Assembly: GCF_014237455.1 (NCBI RefSeq)
Contig: NZ_JABZFL010000030.1
Coordinates: forward strand, 1 to 64,000
Source of the DNA: Desulfobacula sp.
GTDB taxonomy: Bacteria; Desulfobacterota; Desulfobacteria; Desulfobacterales; Desulfobacteraceae
Reading direction: 5' to 3'
Length of the DNA: 64,000 nt
The stretch's first letter is position 1, and every line of letters begins with the position of its first letter. A model generated the notes under the pieces. The model had not been told where the DNA came from. It saw only the letters and a list, made by a program, of their open reading frames with translations, and searched no databases. Shown in pieces: positions 59,313 through 64,000 of this stretch. Made by a program: the position numbers and the translations under genes.

Positions 59313-60073
59313 ACAGGGGTTTCAAGTATTGTACTGATTTTTTTTGCAGCGGTTTTGACCAGTTGACTGTGATTTTCCATTTTCGTTCGATCCAGGCTGG
59401 CCTTGAAACCAACCACCCAGAGTGCAGCCGGATAATTTCCATATCCGGTGATGGGCGCTGCAATTGCACAAACACCTGATATATATTCTTCCTCATCCGT
59501 GGCATATCCATTTTTTCTAATCTGTTCCAACCGGTTGAAATACGCTTCAGGGGATGTGAGTGTTCTGGAGGTAAATTGGGTCAGTGTATTTGAAAACAAT
59601 AAGTTCTTTGCCTCTTCAGGCTTCATCTGAGCCAGAAAGACTTTTCCCGCTGAGCCTGCCAGCAAGGGCATGGATGTTCCAATGGGCGAAGTAATCTTAA
59701 AATCTTTCTTTGATTCGACACTGTCAACAATGATGATTTTGTTTTCATTCCTGAGACCAAGAAAAATAGTTTCCTGGCATTGTTCCATCAGTTCTTCCAT
59801 GTGAGGTCTGGCGATTTTTATCAGATCAATTTTGGCGTTGGCCATTTTCCCAAGCTCAATCAGCGTGAGGCCTATGACATACCGCTTAGTTATGGAATCC
59901 CTCTTCAGCGCGCCCTGTTCCTCAAGTGCTGCCGTGATGCCATGAACCGTACTTTTGCTGATGTCAAGCTGACTGGAAATGTCACTGATTCTCATGCCTT
60001 GATTAGTATTTGCTACAGCCTTTAATATCCTAAGTGCTTTTTTAACAATGGGCGCTTTATATTGTTTTATCAT
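59309..60073 (-). CDS. IclR family transcriptional regulator
   Basis: 254 residues. N-terminal winged helix ('ALRILKAVANTNQGMRISDIS', 'DISKSTVHGITAALEEQG') and the IclR effector domain ('GTSMPLLAGSAGKVFLAQM', 'GVCAIAAPITGYG'). It is divergent from the AOR operon with 229 bases between, where two near-identical palindromic boxes lie. It probably controls itself and the AOR genes in response to an aldehyde, aromatic acid or other carbon compound. Confidence 0.9.
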   Translation of the reverse strand: MIKQYKAPIVKKALRILKAVANTNQGMRISDISSQLDISKSTVHGITAALEEQGALKRDSITKRYVIGLTLIELGKMANAKIDLIKIARPHMEELMEQCQETIFLGLRNENKIIIVDSVESKKDFKITSPIGTSMPLLAGSAGKVFLAQMKPEEAKNLLFSNTLTQFTSRTLTSPEAYFNRLEQIRKNGYATDEEEYISGVCAIAAPITGYGNYPAALWVVGFKASLDRTKMENHSQLVKTAAKKISTILETPV

Positions 60074-60075
60074 TG

Positions 60076-60168
60076 TTCACCATAATGAATCTTTTTTTAT
60101 ATTGCAATTAAAAATTAGCTTGACATATATGTAGTAATAATATTAATGATATATTCACTATTATGAAT
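60076..60168. promoter_or_regulatory. Two IclR operator-like boxes and AOR promoter
   Basis: TTCACCATAATGAAT (60076-60090), directly before the iclR start codon, and TTCACTATTATGAAT (60154-60168), share 13 of 15 bases and have TTCA/TGAA symmetry, like 14-15 bp IclR-family operators. A perfect -35 TTGACA at 60120-60125 reads toward the AOR genes; the best -10 is weak (TATTAA at 60141), so the second box would overlap the transcription start. The arrangement suits self-repression and control of the AOR operon. Confidence 0.6.
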
Positions 60169-60302
60169 TGTTTAAAAAAGCAACACTTAATTATAGGTGT
60201 GATAATTCAGGGTAAGATAAAATAAAGGCTGAATCAAATTAGACACGATAAAAATTAGCGTTTATTTTTTATTTAAATCGATAATTAACAAAGGAGGTCA
60301 CT

Positions 60303-60566
60303 GTGGCAGTTGATACCAATAAGTTGTCAGGCGCCGAAAGTCTGCGTAAAACCAGAACATACGGTAAGTTTAGATGCCATAATCCAACCTGTATGGGAAG
60401 GCTGGAACCAAAACCGGGAGACAAACATGTAAAATGCCCGGTTTGTACCTGTGAATTTCGTGTCGCATGGATTCGTCCTGATTTCCCAAGAATCCGTGGG
60501 CCCGTCTGGGAAGTGAACAAAAAAATTGCTGAAAAAGCATTCAAAAAGAAGATGGGGGGTAAATAA
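60303..60566 (+). CDS. Small zinc-ribbon protein upstream of AOR
   Basis: 87 residues, GTG start with perfect AAGGAGG five bases upstream. A four-cysteine ribbon: 'CHNPTCMGRLE' and 'CPVCTCEFR' (about residues 22-57), with basic ends. No known function. It ends one base before the AOR start, so both are translated together; probably an accessory or electron-transfer/metal-binding partner of the AOR protein. Confidence 0.7.
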   Translation: MAVDTNKLSGAESLRKTRTYGKFRCHNPTCMGRLEPKPGDKHVKCPVCTCEFRVAWIRPDFPRIRGPVWEVNKKIAEKAFKKKMGGK

Positions 60567-60567
60567 T

Positions 60568-62508
60568 ATGGCGTTGGATAGGAAAATAGCATATATTAAC
60601 CTTACCACGGGAGAGATAGAGGTCAAACCAATTCCTCTTGATGTCAGAAGGAAATTTCTCGGTGGTAGAGGTCTTGATGCATATCTTTTATTGAATCATT
60701 CTAAAAAAGGCTGTGATCCGCTGGGACCGGATAATCCGCTAATCGTCAGTGGTGGTATCCTAACAGCTACCTGTGCATCTGCAACCGCAAGAACCCATGT
60801 GATGGCCAAATCTCCCTTAACAGGGCTTTTAGGTTCCTGTAATATGGGGGGGTTCTTTGCCCCTGAAATGGCATGGGCAGGTTTTCATCATCTTGTGATT
60901 AAAGGAAAAGCTGAAAAACCGTCTTATATTTATATCCATAATGGTGAAATTGAAATTCGTGATGCTAAAAATATCTGGGGTGAAACCACTACGGATACCC
61001 AATGGGCCATAAGGGATGAGTTGAATGACCAGGAAATAAAATCGCTTGTCATCGGACCTGCCGGTGAAAATCTTGTGGTATTTGCCAATGTCATGACAGG
61101 GATTAAAAATGCCGGCGGCAGAACCGGAATGGGTGCGGTCATGGGCTCCAAGAACCTTAAGGCAATCGCCTGCAGGGGAACCATGGACATTAATATTGCC
61201 CATCCCATTGAAGCCCTTGAATATAATAAACGGTTCATCGATCAAATTACATCTGCCAAGGTAAACAAGACCCAGGGGACTCTGGGAACACCTTTTATCT
61301 GGGGGGCGACCAATTCCTGGGGCGGAGTGCGTACCCGGAACTTTCAGTATAACCAGTGCGAATATGCAGATGACATCGAACCGGAAGCAATTGATGAAAT
61401 CTGTGAAGATACAATGGGACCCTATCATATGTCAGGCTGTTTCGGCTGCCAGGTTCATTGCCGTGCTCAGTACAGAATTCCTTCCGGCCCCTTAAAGGGG
61501 AAATACGATGAAGGGCCTGAATATACATCTCAGGGTGCATTCGGCGGTGAAACAGATACGCCAAGGGCTGAAACAGTTCTTGTTGGGAACCATCTTGTTG
61601 ATCAATATGGTATGGATAACCTTGAAACCGGTTCTTTGATTTCATGGGCAATGGAACTTTACGAAGAAGGTATTATTTCCAGCAAAGATACAGACGGACT
61701 GGATCTTAAGTTTGGCAATGATGAAGCTGTTCTTGAAATGATTGAACGCATCTGTTTTAGAAAAGGCAAAGTTGCCGATGCCCTTGCAAACGGTGGTATT
61801 CCAGCTTCAAAGACATTTGGCCAGAATTCCTTTGATTATCTCATCCAGGTAAAGGGAATGAGCAATCTTCATTCCGATGAAAGAGCTACTCCGGCACTGG
61901 CATTGAACATTGCGACTTCTTCCAGGGGATCGGATCATTTAAGAAGCCGCCCGGCCATTGATCTTTATCATTTGCCTGAAAAAGTATTGAGAAAAATTTA
62001 TTCCAGCCCGATTCCCTATGAAGGGCCCCTGTCTTCCGAGCACACGGAATATATCGGGAAAGCCTGGGAGGTTTTCTGGCAGGAAAACTGCTATATGGGA
62101 GTAGACTGTCTGGGTATCTGCAAGTACCACACCACTTTCCTTGGCGCGACACTGCCAAATTTTGAAGACTGGCCAAAAGTGCTGTATTACAACACCGGGC
62201 TTGAATTCACACCTGAAGAGCTGTGGGATATTTCAGAACGCTGCAACATGGTAGAAAGACTTTTCAACTTAAGGGAAGGTTTGACTAGAGATGACCTTGA
62301 AAAGGGCGATATGATCAATCATCGGTATTTTGATGAGCCCTGCAGAAGAGGTGCACCTGATGTTGTTGGACTAACAATAGACAGGGAGAAATTCACCGTG
62401 ATGATTGATGAATTTTATGAGCACAAAGGACTTGATAAAAAAGGCAAACCAAAGGCAAAAACCCTGAAGCGGCTTGGGCTGGCAAATGAGCCCTCTCATA
62501 TGCTGTAA
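60568..62508 (+). CDS. Aldehyde:ferredoxin oxidoreductase family protein (tungsten/molybdenum)
   Basis: 646 residues from ATG 60568. AOR family: 'KFLGGRGLDAYLL' and 'TATCASATARTHVMAKSPLTG' near the N-terminus bind the bis-pterin cofactor; the [4Fe-4S] cluster ligands are C291, C294, C298 ('SGCFGCQVHC') and C518 ('DCLGIC'). Such enzymes oxidise aldehydes to acids with ferredoxin, or, as BamB, reduce benzoyl-CoA. The next gene is a four-cluster polyferredoxin and a MoaD-like gene lies nearby, as in AOR clusters of denitrifiers and sulfate reducers. Aldehyde oxidation versus BamB-like activity is not settled by the sequence alone. Confidence 0.93.
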   Translation: MALDRKIAYINLTTGEIEVKPIPLDVRRKFLGGRGLDAYLLLNHSKKGCDPLGPDNPLIVSGGILTATCASATARTHVMAKSPLTGLLGSCNMGGFFAPEMAWAGFHHLVIKGKAEKPSYIYIHNGEIEIRDAKNIWGETTTDTQWAIRDELNDQEIKSLVIGPAGENLVVFANVMTGIKNAGGRTGMGAVMGSKNLKAIACRGTMDINIAHPIEALEYNKRFIDQITSAKVNKTQGTLGTPFIWGATNSWGGVRTRNFQYNQCEYADDIEPEAIDEICEDTMGPYHMSGCFGCQVHCRAQYRIPSGPLKGKYDEGPEYTSQGAFGGETDTPRAETVLVGNHLVDQYGMDNLETGSLISWAMELYEEGIISSKDTDGLDLKFGNDEAVLEMIERICFRKGKVADALANGGIPASKTFGQNSFDYLIQVKGMSNLHSDERATPALALNIATSSRGSDHLRSRPAIDLYHLPEKVLRKIYSSPIPYEGPLSSEHTEYIGKAWEVFWQENCYMGVDCLGICKYHTTFLGATLPNFEDWPKVLYYNTGLEFTPEELWDISERCNMVERLFNLREGLTRDDLEKGDMINHRYFDEPCRRGAPDVVGLTIDREKFTVMIDEFYEHKGLDKKGKPKAKTLKRLGLANEPSHML

Positions 62509-62528
62509 AAGTTTGAAAGGAGTATATC

Positions 62529-63029
62529 ATGGAAAATAAGGAGAAAGTCCTTATGATAAACCCTGAAAAATGTACAGGGTGCAGGTTATGTGAACTGGTA
62601 TGTGCGGTTAAACATGACGGGGTTTCCAACCCTGCCAGAAGCCGTATAAGAGTGATGAAATGGGAAATGGACGGGGTTTATATCCCCATGGCCTGCCAGC
62701 AGTGCCAGGATGCGCCGTGCATGGGTGTCTGCCCTGCCAATGCGATTTCCCGCAATGATGAGCTCAACACAATTGAAGTGGATTATGACAAATGTATCGG
62801 CTGCCGCTCATGCGTAGCAGTCTGTCCATTTGGTGCCATGGGTTTCAATTCTATTGACAGAAAGGTCTTCAAGTGTGATCTGTGTGATGGAGATCCCCAG
62901 TGCGTCAGATTCTGTGAAGTTGGAGCCATTGAGTATGTTGATGCAGATGATGTTGCCATCTTTAAAAAACAGGAAGCAGCTGTAAAATTGCATGCAACAA
63001 GCCATAAGGTTGCTTTGAAAGAAGCATAG
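62529..63029 (+). CDS. Polyferredoxin with four [4Fe-4S] clusters, AOR-associated
   Basis: 166 residues with sixteen ligand cysteines in the DmsB/HycB pattern: 'CTGCRLCELVC', 'CQQCQDAPCMGVCP', 'CIGCRSCVAVCP' and 'CDLCDGDPQCVRFC'. It is cytoplasmic, without a Tat signal. It follows the AOR gene by 20 bases with AAAGGAG before its ATG and probably forms an electron wire from the AOR subunit to ferredoxin or NAD, like AorA or BamC proteins. Confidence 0.9.
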   Translation: MENKEKVLMINPEKCTGCRLCELVCAVKHDGVSNPARSRIRVMKWEMDGVYIPMACQQCQDAPCMGVCPANAISRNDELNTIEVDYDKCIGCRSCVAVCPFGAMGFNSIDRKVFKCDLCDGDPQCVRFCEVGAIEYVDADDVAIFKKQEAAVKLHATSHKVALKEA

Positions 63030-63064
63030 CTTTATAAAATCTTTCATAAGGTTTTAAGTTAGTT

Positions 63065-63106
63065 TATACTGCGCGTTCCAGAAAATAGTCTGGAACGCGC
63101 AGTATA
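63065..63106. terminator. Strong hairpin terminator after the AOR operon
   Basis: Perfect 18-bp inverted repeat TATACTGCGCGTTCCAGA (63065-63082), six-base loop, TCTGGAACGCGCAGTATA (63089-63106), followed by ATTTT. It stands between the AOR-polyferredoxin genes and the convergent MoaD-like gene and could end transcription from either side. Confidence 0.75.
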
Positions 63107-63207
63107 ATTTTGGAGATTTAAAATTTGAGTAGTGAGTTATGAGAAAAAGCTGTTTTGTAAAACACCTGATTTATTGGAGGTAATGTGACTTAAAAAATAT
63201 AAGAAAA

Positions 63208-63480
63208 TCAGCCGCCTGCAAGAAAGGTAATAATCTGGATCTCATCGCCATCTTTCACCTTTTTTCCCAACTCTCCGGGATATGCGCTCTCTTTGTTCAG
63301 GTAGATTTCAATATAATGGACCAATTCACCTTTTTTATCAAATATCTCCTTTTCCATGCCTGGATACAAGGCAACAAAATTGTTTAATGCTTCGCCAACA
63401 GTGCTTCCTTCAACTGTTATTGTTTTTTTGCCATTGGTGTGCCGGCGGTGGGTAACATGCATATGTATGGTTATGCTCAT
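63208..63480 (-). CDS. MoaD/ThiS family sulfur-carrier protein
   Basis: 90 residues with the ubiquitin-like fold and the required C-terminal Gly-Gly ('IITFLAGG'). 'EGSTVGEALNNFVALYPGME' and 'KVKDGDEIQI' are typical of MoaD. It would be thiocarboxylated and donate sulfur to the pterin cofactor. It lies on the opposite strand from the AOR genes but close enough to serve the tungsten/molybdenum cofactor of that enzyme. Confidence 0.88.
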   Translation of the reverse strand: MSITIHMHVTHRRHTNGKKTITVEGSTVGEALNNFVALYPGMEKEIFDKKGELVHYIEIYLNKESAYPGELGKKVKDGDEIQIITFLAGG

Positions 63481-63712
63481 TCCAATTTATCCTTGCTGAT
63501 CCCTTTATGCTATAAAAAAGCTTATTTACTTTTGAAGGTTGATTCTCTTTGTTTTTATTAATAGAATATTCCGGTCATGAACACAATGATTTTTTGGCTT
63601 TAATATAGCTATATCGTGATCCGATCTTGACAATAAATTGGCCTTGGTTTAATGTTGCCGGAACGTTTAATGATACTAACGTGTTAAGATTATTAAAAAA
63701 GGAACTGAACTT

Positions 63713-64000
63713 ATGAAAAATGAAAATTTTGATCTCTCAAGTCTGGATAAAACTTTGAAACCAAGATTGATTGTTGACATGCTGACTAGAATTGTAGTTC
63801 ACTACAGTTTTTGGTTTACCGAAGTCAGGCACCAGATGGGCATGGACAAGGCCTTGGAAGTTCTTGAAAAGGCGACAAAAAAAAGCATTTCGATTGGATT
63901 GAAAAGATTTTCAAGTGTTTTGGATTTTGAGCTTGAAGATGGTTTGCCTAAGGCATTGGTGGAAATGGAGGAAGAAAAGATTGAGGCCCTGATAGGTGCC
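63713..64000 (+). CDS. DUF6125 family protein, truncated by the window edge
   Basis: The first 96 codons of a gene continuing past the right edge; AAGGAAC precedes the ATG. 'RIVVHYSFWFTEVRHQMGMDKALEVLE' region and 'VLDFELEDGLPKALVEM' match what I recall of DUF6125, a family of Desulfobacterota and other anaerobes with no assigned function. It is helical and carries no cysteine motif in the visible part. Confidence 0.7.
   Translation, partial: MKNENFDLSSLDKTLKPRLIVDMLTRIVVHYSFWFTEVRHQMGMDKALEVLEKATKKSISIGLKRFSSVLDFELEDGLPKALVEMEEEKIEALIGA

Noticed and set aside
60829-61428. 199-codon minus-strand frame
   Set aside because: Antisense to the AOR gene with no ribosome site.
60568-63029. Assignment of the AOR and ferredoxin genes as bamB and bamC of benzoyl-CoA reduction
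   Set aside because: Length and partners fit, but no other bam genes are in the window and the small zinc-ribbon partner differs; left as AOR family.
1-64000. CRISPR arrays, rRNA, prophage or intact insertion sequences
   Set aside because: No regularly spaced repeats, rRNA signatures, phage structural genes or transposase frames were seen.

Overview
The window looks like a chromosome segment of a strictly anaerobic Desulfobacterota bacterium, most likely a Desulfobacteraceae-type sulfate reducer. This is inferred from the gene content: an Rnf complex with a tetraheme cytochrome, a 2-oxoacid:ferredoxin oxidoreductase, a tungsten/molybdenum AOR-family oxidoreductase with polyferredoxin and MoaD-like partner, DUF6178 and DUF3786 proteins, and a split purH. 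No rRNA, CRISPR array, intact insertion sequence or prophage was seen. One tRNA (Asn, GTT) is present.

Layout. 0-5.8 kb: a possible gene start running off the left edge, then a co-directional group with a cNMP-binding protein, OadG- and OadB-like sodium pump subunits, a DUF1285-like protein and a TPP-dependent decarboxylase/acetolactate synthase-like enzyme, facing a DUF362 ferredoxin protein. 6-10.5 kb (minus): AsnC/Lrp regulator, panB, an unrecognised 420-residue protein and an amino-acid dehydrogenase fused to two CBS domains. 10.8-16.5 kb: purH split into two genes, an RNB exoribonuclease, an Smr protein, mltG. 16.6-23.8 kb (minus): rseC-like gene, tetraheme cytochrome, rnfCDGEA and an rnfB fused to a GltD-like NAD(P)H oxidoreductase. 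23.9-29.3 kb: tRNA-Asn, a DUF374 acyltransferase with a 12-base G tract, znuABC-type metal transporter and a two-component system.

29.4-38 kb is an accessory, visibly AT-rich region: a DUF433/DUF5615 toxin-antitoxin pair, a phosphopantetheinyl transferase, small unknown genes, an McrBC restriction system with tandem EVE-like domains, and three unknown genes, the last apparently frameshifted. 38-44.4 kb: a tight minus-strand operon (rdgB, nitroreductase, B12-binding radical SAM, DUF6178), a DUF3786 protein and a zinc-ribbon membrane protein. 44.5-50.9 kb: FadR-type regulator, glpD, FGGY kinase, alkylglycerone-phosphate-synthase-like flavoenzyme, thioesterase and adenosine-specific kinase, together suggesting an ether-lipid or glycerol module. 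51.5-53.2 kb: one or two integron-like gene cassettes with a well-formed attC site but no integrase. 53.2-57.6 kb: korDABC with panP downstream. 57.9-64 kb: trmO, a glycosyltransferase, an IclR regulator with two operator-like boxes, zinc-ribbon/AOR/polyferredoxin genes, a MoaD-like gene and the start of a DUF6125 gene.

How it fits together: ferredoxin reduced by Kor and AOR could feed Rnf, whose unusual B subunit may pass electrons to NAD(P)H directly, while OadB-type decarboxylation adds sodium pumping. PanB and PanP both feed pantothenate, and PanB shares its substrate 2-oxoisovalerate with a possible valine/leucine dehydrogenase next to it. The most distinctive items are the RnfB-GltD fusion, the dehydrogenase-CBS fusion beside an unrecognised protein, the attC cassettes, the ether-lipid-like cluster and the poly-G tracts.
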